From the NCBI GenBank assembly GCA_027456925.1, contig DAIDTZ010000174.1:1-5777 (forward strand): a stretch of DNA of 5,777 nt, read 5' to 3'. Made by a program: the position numbers and the translations under genes. The notes beneath the pieces were generated by a model that saw only the letters and a program-made list of their open reading frames with translations, was not told the origin of the DNA and ran no database searches. Origin of the DNA: Nitrospirota bacterium (GTDB lineage: Bacteria > Nitrospirota > UBA9217). Shown here one piece after another: positions 1-5,777 of this stretch. How positions within the stretch are numbered: position 1 is the stretch's first letter; each line of letters begins with the position of its first letter.

Positions 1-1
1 C

Positions 2-1444
2 TATCAGGGGGCAGCGCTGCGCTACTTCAATTCCACGACGGAAGAACTGACCGGCTATACCCGGGAAGAACTTCTGCACGTAAGCATCCGGGACTTGATA
101 CACCCGGAGTATCGGCACGAGCTCCGGGACAACGGCGTTGCCGCCGATGGGGAGGAAAAACGCTCCTCCCGGCGCGAACTCAAGATCGTCACCAAGACCG
201 GGGAGGAACGCTGGGTGGATTTTACCTGGGGGACCATTGAATTCGACGGGCAGCCCGCGTCATTGGGAACGGCGTACGACATCACCGAACGCAAAAAACT
301 GGAAGAGCAGTTTCGCCAGGCCCATAAAATGGAAGCAGTGGGACTGCTCGCGGGAGGAGTGGCCCACGATTTCAACAATATCCTTACCGCCATCACCGGC
401 TACGGGCATCTTGCAAAGATGAAGCTTATGCGGGAGGACGCCGTTGTCCCCTACATCGATCAGATACTGTCGTCCGCGGAACGCGCCGCGAATCTCACCC
501 ACAGCCTCCTCGCCTTCAGCCGGAAGCAGATCATCAACCGCCGTCCCGTGAATATCAACGAGATCATTGCCGGCGTCGGCAAGCTCCTGGCACGGCTTAT
601 CGGCGAGGATATCGAACTGAAGATGGACCTCGATGGCCGCATGCTCATGATCTTCGCGGACACCGGCCAGATCGAACAGGTCCTCATGAACCTCGTTACG
701 AACGCCCGGGACGCCATGAACGGCGGCGGGACCCTGACACTCAAAACGGAACAAGTCGATATGGACCAGGAGTTCATCGCCGACCACGGGTACGGAAGTC
801 GCGGCGCCTATGCGCTGCTCACCGTGGCGGACACCGGGGCCGGCATGGACAGTTTGACGCAGGCCCGGATATTCGAGCCGTTCTATACAACCAAGGAACA
901 GGGGAAGGGCACCGGGCTCGGTCTTTCCACGGTGTATGGGATCATCAAACAGCATGAAGGATTCATCACCGTATACAGTGAGCCGGGCATTGGCACATCA
1001 TTCGAGATCTACCTGCCGTTGGTACAATCCATTGCCGGTGACGTCCCTGCGCCAAGGCCCATTGACGCTCTCGGGGGCACGGAAACCGTGCTCCTGGCCG
1101 AAGACGACGAAGCCGTCCGGCTATTCGCGGTGACGCTTCTCACCGACGCGGGGTACAACGTCATAGACGTACCGGACGGAGAACAAGCGGTGAAAAAATT
1201 CCAGGTGCACGGGAGCGAGATCAAGCTGCTTATTTTTGACGTCATCATGCCGAGAATGAACGGGAAGGACGCCTATGACGAAATCAGAAAGTCCCGGCCG
1301 GACGTCAAAGTGCTCTTCATGAGCGGATACGCCGCGGACGTTTTCGAGAAAAAAAAGAGCTTCGGGGAAGAGTTGCCCCTCATGGTAAAACCGATAGCGC
1401 CCCTGGAATTTCTGAGGACGATACGGGAAACACTGGACAGATGA
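2..1444 (+). CDS. Hybrid sensor histidine kinase/response regulator (5' truncated by window edge)
   Basis: The visible 480 residues are the C-terminal part of a two-component sensor; the frame is open from base 2, so the true start lies outside the window. Domains, numbered from the first visible residue: partial PAS/PAC, about 1-97 (FNSTTEELTGYTREELL, ending DITERK); HisKA dimerisation domain with H-box AGGVAHDFNNIL, phospho-acceptor His122; HATPase with N-box (LMNLVTNARDAM, about 228-239), G1 DTGAGM (277-282), F-box FEPFYTTK (291-298) and G2 GKGTGLGLS (301-309); and a receiver domain, about 360-480, with acidic pair Asp368/Asp369, phospho-acceptor Asp413 (FDVIMPRMNG), Ser441 and Lys463 (VKP). 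All catalytic residues are intact, so it should be active. No membrane segment is visible, but one could lie upstream. There is no DNA-binding output, so the signal probably passes to a separate partner through phosphorelay, or the receiver tunes kinase activity. The PAS ligand cannot be told from sequence. The neighbours do not identify its target. Confidence 0.96.
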   Translation, partial: YQGAALRYFNSTTEELTGYTREELLHVSIRDLIHPEYRHELRDNGVAADGEEKRSSRRELKIVTKTGEERWVDFTWGTIEFDGQPASLGTAYDITERKKLEEQFRQAHKMEAVGLLAGGVAHDFNNILTAITGYGHLAKMKLMREDAVVPYIDQILSSAERAANLTHSLLAFSRKQIINRRPVNINEIIAGVGKLLARLIGEDIELKMDLDGRMLMIFADTGQIEQVLMNLVTNARDAMNGGGTLTLKTEQVDMDQEFIADHGYGSRGAYALLTVADTGAGMDSLTQARIFEPFYTTKEQGKGTGLGLSTVYGIIKQHEGFITVYSEPGIGTSFEIYLPLVQSIAGDVPAPRPIDALGGTETVLLAEDDEAVRLFAVTLLTDAGYNVIDVPDGEQAVKKFQVHGSEIKLLIFDVIMPRMNGKDAYDEIRKSRPDVKVLFMSGYAADVFEKKKSFGEELPLMVKPIAPLEFLRTIRETLDR

Positions 1445-1774
1445 AAACGTCCCTGCCTGTCAAAATGGATGTATCCGCTCTTTTGCGCAAAACAAAGATG
1501 CCGGGGCTCCCTGCCGTTACCGGAACAGGCGCATTCTCACCGGGCCGGAGAAATTGAACGGGCTGCCCGTTATGCCGCGAAAGCCGGAGTTCAAATACTT
1601 TAACAATATGTCGACAGGGTCGGGTATTGTCCGGAGAAGGCCTGATCCCCTCCGCGGTTCACTCTTGCCGTTGTTTACTTCAGCCATGTTTCCTCTGACC
1701 TCGTTCATTTGCCGGGATTGCCGAAGGGGGAGTTGTCGTCGCACTGCTTTGCTGCGGTCCCTGATTTTTTTAAA
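1445..1774. other. Intergenic region between convergent genes; no convincing gene
   Basis: This 330-base gap separates the 3' ends of the kinase (plus strand) and the DJ-1 gene (minus strand). Short frames exist on both strands (1554-1784 plus, 1517-1744 minus) but overlap each other, lack a good ribosome binding site and resemble no family I know. It contains one short palindrome (1557-1571) and a run of seven T at 1765-1771. Neither end of the gap shows a GC-rich stem directly followed by a T-run, so I cannot place an intrinsic terminator for either gene. Confidence 0.6.
1557..1571. repeat. Short perfect inverted repeat
   Basis: AACGGGC, one T, then GCCCGTT: seven-base arms around a single central base. 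As RNA it would fold as a 6-bp stem with a CTG loop. No T-run follows on either strand, so it is not a standard terminator. It could be a protein site or chance. Confidence 0.45.
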
Positions 1775-2326
1775 TCACTCATAGTGGATCAGCATCGATT
1801 CTTTGATCTTTTGGGCCTTTTCCCTGCTCATCAGCTTTTCCACGATGGCCAGGCCGAAGGTGAGCGCCGTGCCCGCTCCCATGCTGGTCAATACCTTCCC
1901 GTCGACCACGACGGATTTTTCTTCATACCGGGCGCCACCGAGCTTGTCCTTGTAGGTCGGGTACGAGGTGGCGCGCTTGCCCTCGAGCACTCCGGCGCCC
2001 GCGAGAACGATCGGCGCGGCGCAGATGGCCCCGGTGAACTTGCCTTTCTGCGCAAAGCTCCCGACCAGTTCCCGCACGCGGGGGTCCGCGTTCAGGTTGT
2101 CCGAACCGGGCTGGCCGCCCGGCAGCACGAGCATGTCGAAGTCATCGGCCTTCACCGTGTCGATGACCGTATCGGGAATGACGTTCACCCTTCGGGCGCT
2201 CGAAACAGGGCCGCTGTGCAGGCCCGCAATCACCGTATCGATCCCGGCCCGCCGCAGCACATCGATGATGGCGATGGCCTCCACTTCTTCAAAACCCTCG
2301 GCAAGCAGCACTGCTACTCTCGGCAT
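1775..2326 (-). CDS. DJ-1/PfpI (YajL/ThiJ) family protein
   Basis: A 183-residue cytosolic protein, close to the usual length for human DJ-1 and E. coli YajL. The order matches the family: N-terminal beta strand and AEGFEEVEA, with Glu16 aligning to DJ-1 Glu18; RRAGI; DMLVLPGGQPG (about 64-74); the nucleophile elbow GAICAAP with Cys102 aligning to DJ-1 Cys106; YPTYKDK (122-128), resembling YajL FPTLKDK, with Tyr where human DJ-1 has His126; LTSMGAGTALTFGLAIVEKL near the C-terminus; and a final HYE, recalling YajL's YYE. The Glu-Cys pair needed for a reactive cysteine is present. Family roles are debated: glyoxalase, protein or nucleotide deglycase, redox-sensing chaperone; older databases label it thiamine-biosynthesis ThiJ. 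The frame is open upstream to a TTG at 2404, but that codon lies inside the promoter -35 box. The ATG at 2326 has a perfect AGGAGG five bases upstream, so I choose it. It is divergent from the pirin remnant and doxX. Confidence 0.94.
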   Translation of the reverse strand: MPRVAVLLAEGFEEVEAIAIIDVLRRAGIDTVIAGLHSGPVSSARRVNVIPDTVIDTVKADDFDMLVLPGGQPGSDNLNADPRVRELVGSFAQKGKFTGAICAAPIVLAGAGVLEGKRATSYPTYKDKLGGARYEEKSVVVDGKVLTSMGAGTALTFGLAIVEKLMSREKAQKIKESMLIHYE

Positions 2327-2331
2327 AGATC

Positions 2332-2337
2332 CCTCCT
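2332..2337 (-). promoter_or_regulatory. Ribosome binding site deciding the DJ-1 start
   Basis: AGGAGG on the minus strand, five bases before the ATG at 2326. This perfect Shine-Dalgarno fixes the start 26 codons inside the longest open frame. Confidence 0.85.
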
Positions 2338-2375
2338 GAAAATGTTTTACAATGACGGCAGAACTGATTGTGTTT

Positions 2376-2404
2376 AGTATATCCTGTTTTTCGCCTTTCA
2401 TCAA
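2376..2404 (-). promoter_or_regulatory. Sigma70-type promoter for the DJ-1 gene
   Basis: On the minus strand, TTGATG (2404-2399; 4 of 6 to TTGACA), a 17-base spacer, then TATACT (2381-2376; 5 of 6 to TATAAT). Transcription would begin near 2369, giving a leader of about 40 bases that carries the AGGAGG site. Spacing and position are both as expected for a housekeeping promoter. Confidence 0.7.
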
Positions 2405-2409
2405 CCGGC

Positions 2410-2435
2410 GAAGCCTGCCTGGGCCCAGGCGCTTC
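2410..2435. repeat. Palindrome between divergent promoters, candidate operator
   Basis: A perfect 14-bp palindrome, GCCTGGGCCCAGGC (2417-2430), is flanked by further complementary arms GAAGC (2410-2414) and GCTTC (2431-2435), with two unpaired bases on the left side. No T-run follows on either strand, so it is unlikely to be a terminator. It sits just upstream of the DJ-1 -35 box and just before a candidate rightward promoter, where a dimeric regulator could control both directions. The regulator is not in this window. Confidence 0.55.
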
Positions 2436-2462
2436 CCATCGCCCTGCTTCAGGAGGTATACT
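2433..2462 (+). promoter_or_regulatory. Weak candidate rightward promoter (pirin remnant/doxX)
   Basis: TTCCCA (2433-2438; 4 of 6), an 18-base spacer, then TATACT (2457-2462; 5 of 6). Start would be near 2469, leaving a leader of about 38 bases that includes the GGGAGG site at 2496-2501. The -35 match is poor. If this promoter is used, the AGGAGG at 2451 is not transcribed from it. Confidence 0.3.
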
Positions 2463-2465
2463 CTT

Positions 2466-2510
2466 ATGAAAGCCTCTTTTGCCCCAGCCCGTGCAGGGAG
2501 GTTTCCATGA
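2466..2510 (+). other. Possible 14-codon leader frame
   Basis: AGGAGG at 2451-2456 lies nine bases before an ATG opening MKASFAPARAGRFP. The stop codon overlaps the next ATG (2507) as ATGA, an arrangement typical of translational coupling. The peptide has no recognisable features. It competes with the promoter reading of TATACT at 2457-2462: both cannot hold unless transcription starts further upstream. Confidence 0.2.
2495..2501 (+). promoter_or_regulatory. Ribosome binding site of the pirin remnant
   Basis: AGGGAGG ends five bases before the ATG at 2507. A well-placed site here supports a once genuine gene start rather than a chance frame. Confidence 0.6.
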
Positions 2511-2583
2511 TCAAGGTCCGCGGTCCCAAAAGCATTTACCGGATCGACGGTGAAATCTCACAGGGAAGTTTCCACAATGATCA
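2495..2583 (+). repeat. Imperfect direct repeat flanking the pirin N-terminal fragment
   Basis: AGGGAGGTTTCC-ATGATCA (2495-2513) and AGGGAAGTTTCC-aca-ATGATCA (2562-2583) differ by one substitution and a three-base insertion. The first copy is the ribosome binding site and start of the pirin remnant; the second spans the point where pirin similarity jumps from the N- to the C-terminus. It may be a footprint of the rearrangement, or chance. Confidence 0.4.
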
Positions 2584-2684
2584 CGGAGGAACCGGGAATC
2601 GATGTCGTTGCCGAACAGGATGCCGAACCGGTGCTCATGGATGTCAAAAAACGGAGAAATTACTTACGAAGGAGGACATGCTGA
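2507..2684 (+). pseudogene. Pirin-family remnant with large internal deletion and frame change
   Basis: Two short pieces read like the two ends of a pirin-family (bicupin) protein. Frame one, 2507-2575, starts MIKVRGPKSIYRIDGEIS and ends QGSFH, like the N-terminus of pirin-like proteins just before their conserved WHTFSF/WHFSF segment. A different frame, about 2580-2684, gives ITEEPGIDVVAEQDAEPVLM then DVKK, matching the closing beta strands of the C-terminal cupin (compare the end of E. coli YhaK: ITLVADSPLRALLIDL). The roughly 190 middle residues, including the metal-binding His/Glu motifs, are absent and the frame shifts near 2576, so no functional pirin can be made. The remnant keeps a good ribosome binding site, and its stop overlaps the doxX start (TGATG), implying an original pirin-doxX operon. 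The family match is from memory of related proteins and rests on about 45 residues. The gap could instead be an assembly error. Confidence 0.6.
2669..2675 (+). promoter_or_regulatory. Ribosome binding site deciding the doxX start
   Basis: AAGGAGG lies two bases before an ATG at 2678 but eight bases before the ATG at 2684. The eight-base spacing favours 2684 and argues against the longer open frame from 2507 as the real protein start. Confidence 0.75.
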
Positions 2685-3070
2685 TGAAACTGCTCAAAAA
2701 GTACGAGGAACACGCTTACGCCTTGCTGCGCATCGTGGCGGGATTCATGTTCGCGTTTCACGGCTCCCAGAAGATCCTCGGGATACTTTCCGATTTCCAG
2801 CCGCCGCCGGGCTCACAGCTCTGGTTCGGCGGGATCATCGAGCTCGTCGCAGGGCTCGCGGTCATGCTGGGGTATCAAACCCGCGCGGCGGCTTTCCTCT
2901 CCAGCGGCGAGATGGCGGTGGCGTATTTCCAGTTCCACTGGAAATTCCATATGGGACCGGCGTTCTTCCCGGCGGTGAACAAAGGCGAGTTGGCGGTTCT
3001 CTACTGCTTTGTTTTCCTCCTTATTGCCTGTCGCGGAGGGGTTAAATGGGGCATGGACAAAAGTGATTAA
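2684..3070 (+). CDS. DoxX family inner-membrane protein
   Basis: A 128-residue membrane protein of normal DoxX length. Likely membrane segments: about 11-27, 46-64, 66-84 and 101-117, the usual four-helix plan. Family signatures are LLRIVAGFMFAFHGSQKILG near the N-terminus, FGGIIELVAGLAVMLG in helix two, then GEMAVAYFQFH, FFPAVNKGELAVLYCFVFLL and a short polar tail after RGG. DoxX proteins are poorly understood; some occur in complexes tied to redox balance or thiosulfate oxidation, and they often sit beside pirin or stress genes. Here the start overlaps the stop of the pirin remnant in TGATG, so translation was probably coupled; loss of the pirin centre may now weaken that. The same frame is open back to 2507, giving a possible 187-residue product whose first 59 residues have no DoxX similarity; I regard that extension as an artefact of the frame change. 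Confidence 0.92.
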   Translation: MKLLKKYEEHAYALLRIVAGFMFAFHGSQKILGILSDFQPPPGSQLWFGGIIELVAGLAVMLGYQTRAAAFLSSGEMAVAYFQFHWKFHMGPAFFPAVNKGELAVLYCFVFLLIACRGGVKWGMDKSD

Positions 3071-3092
3071 TATATTGGCAAACATACTGATG

Positions 3093-3126
3093 CCGCATTC
3101 AGCCGCGGCCTCCGCGCTGAATGCGG
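3093..3126 (+). promoter_or_regulatory. Strong hairpin in the doxX-mgtA gap
   Basis: CCGCATTCAGC (3093-3103) is exactly complementary to GCTGAATGCGG (3116-3126). With one bulged base the stem extends through CGCGG/CCGCG to a three-base CCT loop, for about 15 base pairs in total. It begins 22 bases after the doxX stop. The following bases, AGCTAAGCTCTATTCTGATTATTTT, are only loosely T-rich, so it is not a classic intrinsic terminator. It may protect the doxX message 3' end, act as an inefficient terminator, or regulate the downstream ATPase. Confidence 0.6.
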
Positions 3127-3210
3127 AGCTAAGCTCTATTCTGATTATTTTAAGAAGGAAGAAACAGAACGCACCAACGAACGCGGTGCACGAGGTTTCT
3201 TCAATACCTG

Positions 3211-3216
3211 AAAGGA
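3211..3216 (+). promoter_or_regulatory. Ribosome binding site of the Mg2+ ATPase gene
   Basis: AAAGGA lies seven bases before the ATG at 3224. It is a moderate match, weaker than the AGGAGG sites in this window, but it supports this start. Confidence 0.6.
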
Positions 3217-3223
3217 ACGAATT

Positions 3224-5773
3224 ATGACCGCTTCCCCGCCGAAAGAGGAAACAGCTTTCTGGCGCCAGTCCGTTCCTGAACTTCTGAAACTGCAGAACAC
3301 GACCGAGGCGGGCCTTACGGGCAGCGAGGCCGAACTCCGGCTGAAACAGGCCGGTCCGAACATGCTGCGGCCGCCGAAAAAGCGCGCGCTGGTCCTTCAG
3401 TTTTTCGCCAGGTTCAAAAACCCCCTGGTCATCATCCTGCTCATTGCCAGCGCGGTGTCCGCCTTTACCGGCGATGTGACCAGCTTTCTGATCATCAGCT
3501 CCATTGTGGTCATGAGCGTGACCCTGGATTTTATCCAGGAGCACCGCGCCGGCAAGGCAGCGGAGGAACTTCGCCGGTCAGTGGCGATACGCGTTCAGGC
3601 GCTGCGCGACGGGAAGAGCATTGAAATTCCCGCATCAACGCTGGTGCCCGGGGATGTGGTTCTTCTTTCCGCAGGCGACCTGATACCCGGCGATGGACGG
3701 GTGCTTGTTGCTCAGGATTTCTTTGTGAAGCAGGCGCTCCTGACCGGGGAATCCTATCCCGTTGAAAAATTTTTTCGTGAGCTGCCTGACGCGGGGCAGG
3801 ACATGGCCGATGCGGTAAACGCCGTGTTCATGGGCACGTCCGTGGTGAGCGGCTCCGCCACGGTGCTTATCTGCCGCACCGGGCCGAACACCTCGTTGGG
3901 CGAGATCTCCGATACGCTCACCACAAAGGCGCCTCCCACCTCGTTTGAACAGGGCACCCAGCGCTTCGGGTTCCTGATCATGCGGTTTACCATCCTGCTC
4001 GTCCTCTTTGTTGTATTGGCCAATGCATATTTCCACCGGCCCTGGCTCGAATCCTTCCTCTTTGCCGTGGCCCTTGCCGTCGGGCTCACGCCTGAACTTT
4101 TGCCCATGGTGGTTTCCGTGACCCTGGCACGGGGCGCCATGCGCATGGCAAAGAAAAAGGTGATCGTAAAACGGCTCGAATCCATTCACAACCTGGGGAG
4201 CATGGACGTGCTGTGTACGGACAAGACCGGCACGCTCACCGAGGCCCGCATCCATCTGGAGCGCCACGTGGACGCTCTCGGCCAGGACAGCAGCCGCGTT
4301 CTTGAGCTTGCGTACCTGAACAGCTTCTTTGAATCGGGCTTACGGAGCCCGATGGATGACGCCATTCTCGAACACAAGGAGATCGCGACAACAGCCTGGA
4401 GGAAGATCGACGAGGTTCCCTTTGATTTTGAGCGCCGCAGGGTCTCCGTGATCATTGATAACGGCAGGGACAGGCTCCTTGTTGTAAAAGGCGCGCCTGA
4501 TGATATCCTGGGCTTTTGCATCCTCTGCGAGGAAAAGGGAGAGGAGACCCCTCAATCAATGAACGAAGCAACGCTGGCCCGGGTCCGGACGCTCCACGAG
4601 ACATTCGCCCGCGACGGATTCCGCGTCCTCGCCGTGGCCTGGAAAAAAGTTGCGCAAACGGAACATCATGCCGTGGTGAACGATGAAACGGAGCTGGTCT
4701 TTGCCGGATTCGCCGCTTTTTTCGATCCGCCGAAAGCAAGCGCTCAAGAGGCCCTGGCTAAACTCGCTCATGCGGGGGTTGCGGTCAAGGTCGTGACCGG
4801 CGACAATGAACTGGTGACCCGGCATATCTGCGAGAAGCTCGGCCTGCCCGTAACCGGGATCCTGCTTGGCGCGGAAATGCAGGCAATGGATGACCACGCG
4901 CTCTCGGCCTGCGTAGAGAACGTGAACCTTTTTTGCCGGGTCAACCCCGCTCAGAAGAACCGCGTCATCCTTGCCTTGAAACAGCGCGGCAGGGTCGTCG
5001 GGTACATGGGCGACGGGATCAACGACGCGCCCTCGCTCCATTCGGCGGACATCGGCATTTCCGTGGACAGCGCCGTGGACGTGGCAAAAAGCGCGGCGGA
5101 CATGATCCTGCTGGAGCAGGACCTGAACGTGCTCCACGAAGGGGTCATGGAAGGCCGGCGCACCTTCGGCAACATCATGAAGTACATCATGATGGGCACG
5201 AGCTCCAACTTCGGCAACATGTTCAGCATGGCCGGGGCCACGCTCTTCCTCCCCTTCCTTCCCATGCTGCCGGTCCAGATCCTTTTGAACAATCTGCTCT
5301 ACGATGTTTCGGAGATCCCGATCCCCCTCGACAGTGTTGATGAGGAATATCTTACCCAGCCGCGCCACTGGAACATGAACTTCATCCGCAACTTCATGCT
5401 GTCCGTGGGGCCGGTAAGCTCGATCTTCGATTTCCTGACCTTTTACCTTATGCTGCACGTCTTTCACGCCGGAGAAAAGCTTTTTCACACCGGCTGGTTC
5501 ATCGAGTCGATGGCAACGCAGGTGCTCGTGATTTTCATCATCCGCACCCGGCGTAATCCCTTCAAGAGCCGTCCGAATCTGTGGCTTACGCTCTGTTCTC
5601 TTTCGGCCGTGTCTCTTGCCGTGGCGCTGCCCTTCACGCCGCTCGGCAGGTATTTCGGGTTCGTTCCGCCGCCAATATCATTTTATGCGATTCTGACCGG
5701 CCTGGTGTTTTTCTATCTCTTTGCCGTGGAAGGGATCAAGCAGTGGTTTTTCCGCCATTTTGCGCAGCAATAG
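3224..5773 (+). CDS. mgtA: Magnesium-translocating P-type ATPase (MgtA/MgtB, P3B)
   Basis: A complete 849-residue ATP-driven importer of Mg2+ in the cytoplasmic membrane. Order: N-terminal cation-ATPase domain (about 12-60); TM1-2 (about 66-104); actuator domain with LTGES (173-177); TM3-4 (about 250-300) with VGLTPELLPM; phosphorylation motif CTDKTGTLTE with catalytic Asp333; nucleotide-binding domain with KGAP (422-425); TGDN (525-528); hinge GDGINDAP (596-603); then six C-terminal membrane segments. Signatures beyond the general P-type set place it with MgtA: TGTLTEARIHLERHVD, SSNFGNMFS, NNLLYDVSEIPIPLDSVDEE, GPVSSIFDFLTF, IRTRRNPF and LPFTPLGRYF all closely follow enteric MgtA. All catalytic residues are intact. 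It is about 50 residues shorter than E. coli MgtA (898), much of this at the N-terminus; no better upstream start is visible. A 153-base leader with a strong hairpin precedes it, so separate control from doxX is plausible. Ca2+ ATPase is a less likely alternative, given the P3B-specific motifs. Confidence 0.96.
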   Translation: MTASPPKEETAFWRQSVPELLKLQNTTEAGLTGSEAELRLKQAGPNMLRPPKKRALVLQFFARFKNPLVIILLIASAVSAFTGDVTSFLIISSIVVMSVTLDFIQEHRAGKAAEELRRSVAIRVQALRDGKSIEIPASTLVPGDVVLLSAGDLIPGDGRVLVAQDFFVKQALLTGESYPVEKFFRELPDAGQDMADAVNAVFMGTSVVSGSATVLICRTGPNTSLGEISDTLTTKAPPTSFEQGTQRFGFLIMRFTILLVLFVVLANAYFHRPWLESFLFAVALAVGLTPELLPMVVSVTLARGAMRMAKKKVIVKRLESIHNLGSMDVLCTDKTGTLTEARIHLERHVDALGQDSSRVLELAYLNSFFESGLRSPMDDAILEHKEIATTAWRKIDEVPFDFERRRVSVIIDNGRDRLLVVKGAPDDILGFCILCEEKGEETPQSMNEATLARVRTLHETFARDGFRVLAVAWKKVAQTEHHAVVNDETELVFAGFAAFFDPPKASAQEALAKLAHAGVAVKVVTGDNELVTRHICEKLGLPVTGILLGAEMQAMDDHALSACVENVNLFCRVNPAQKNRVILALKQRGRVVGYMGDGINDAPSLHSADIGISVDSAVDVAKSAADMILLEQDLNVLHEGVMEGRRTFGNIMKYIMMGTSSNFGNMFSMAGATLFLPFLPMLPVQILLNNLLYDVSEIPIPLDSVDEEYLTQPRHWNMNFIRNFMLSVGPVSSIFDFLTFYLMLHVFHAGEKLFHTGWFIESMATQVLVIFIIRTRRNPFKSRPNLWLTLCSLSAVSLAVALPFTPLGRYFGFVPPPISFYAILTGLVFFYLFAVEGIKQWFFRHFAQQ

Positions 5774-5777
5774 GAAT

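Larger units (their letters stand above)
3090..3227 (+). other. Possible leader frame overlapping the mgtA start
   Basis: A 45-codon frame opens at ATG 3090, contains the hairpin at 3093-3126 and ends in a TGA at 3225-3227 that overlaps the ATPase ATG as ATGA. Its product would begin MPHSAAASALNAELSSILII. No ribosome binding site is visible before 3090, and the same frame is open back into doxX, so it may be chance. Enteric mgtA genes are controlled by leader peptides, which makes the position suggestive but not convincing. Confidence 0.2.

Noticed and set aside
260..955. Minus-strand frame of 231 codons inside the kinase gene
   Set aside because: It is the shadow of the HisKA/HATPase coding region, with no family resemblance.
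1761..1775. T-run of seven with GATTT/AAATC arms, possible terminator
   Set aside because: The stem is only five A/T-rich pairs, and no GC-rich stem directly precedes the T-run on either strand.
1517..1784. Two overlapping short frames on opposite strands (75 and 76 codons) in the gap after the kinase
   Set aside because: They overlap each other, neither has a good ribosome binding site, and neither resembles a known family. The plus-strand frame also runs over the DJ-1 stop codon.
2327..2404. N-terminal extension of the DJ-1 protein to the TTG at 2404
   Set aside because: The TTG is part of the promoter -35 box, the extra 26 residues have no family match, and a perfect ribosome binding site precedes the internal ATG.
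2813..3544. Minus-strand frame of 243 codons across doxX, the gap and the ATPase start
   Set aside because: It is antisense to two well-supported genes and has no recognisable domain.
4556..5488. Long minus-strand frame of 310 codons inside the ATPase gene
   Set aside because: It is antisense to a fully conserved P-type ATPase; its His/Arg/Val-rich composition is that of a shadow frame in GC-rich DNA.
1..5777. Mobile element, CRISPR array, tRNA or rRNA
   Set aside because: I saw no transposase or integrase motif, no regularly spaced repeats, and no cloverleaf or rRNA-like sequence.

Overview
The window is GC-rich bacterial DNA with compact genes, strong AGGAGG-type ribosome binding sites and ATG starts. 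The kinase style (PAS, HDFNN-type H-box, fused receiver) and the gene mix are common in Deltaproteobacteria, Nitrospirota and similar environmental Gram-negatives. That placement is an inference from style only; no marker gene is present.

Layout, left to right. (1) Positions 2-1444, plus strand: the 3' part of a hybrid sensor histidine kinase (PAS, HisKA, HATPase, C-terminal receiver), cut by the window edge. (2) 1445-1774: about 330 bases with no convincing gene and one short palindrome. (3) 1775-2326, minus strand: a complete DJ-1/YajL-family protein with its own ribosome binding site and a good sigma70-type promoter. (4) 2327-2506: a divergent control region with a 14-bp perfect palindrome inside a longer imperfect inverted repeat. 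The palindrome lies between the DJ-1 promoter and a weaker candidate promoter for the rightward genes. (5) 2507-2684, plus strand: a remnant that reads as the first ~23 and last ~22 residues of a pirin-family protein, with the middle missing and a frame change at the join. (6) 2684-3070: a complete DoxX-family membrane protein whose start overlaps the stop of the pirin remnant. (7) 3071-3223: a leader with a very strong GC-rich hairpin and a short frame that ends on the next gene's start codon. (8) 3224-5773: a complete MgtA/MgtB-type magnesium-translocating P-type ATPase.

DJ-1, pirin and DoxX proteins are all often linked to redox or electrophile stress, so the divergent DJ-1 / (pirin)-doxX pair may be a small stress module under a shared operator. 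The ATPase is probably a separate unit for Mg2+ uptake, with its own structured leader. The kinase is not obviously linked to either.

I do not see a clearly new biological system. The most notable points are the internally deleted pirin gene (real decay or assembly error), the divergent palindrome, and the hairpin plus overlapping short frame ahead of the Mg2+ ATPase gene.
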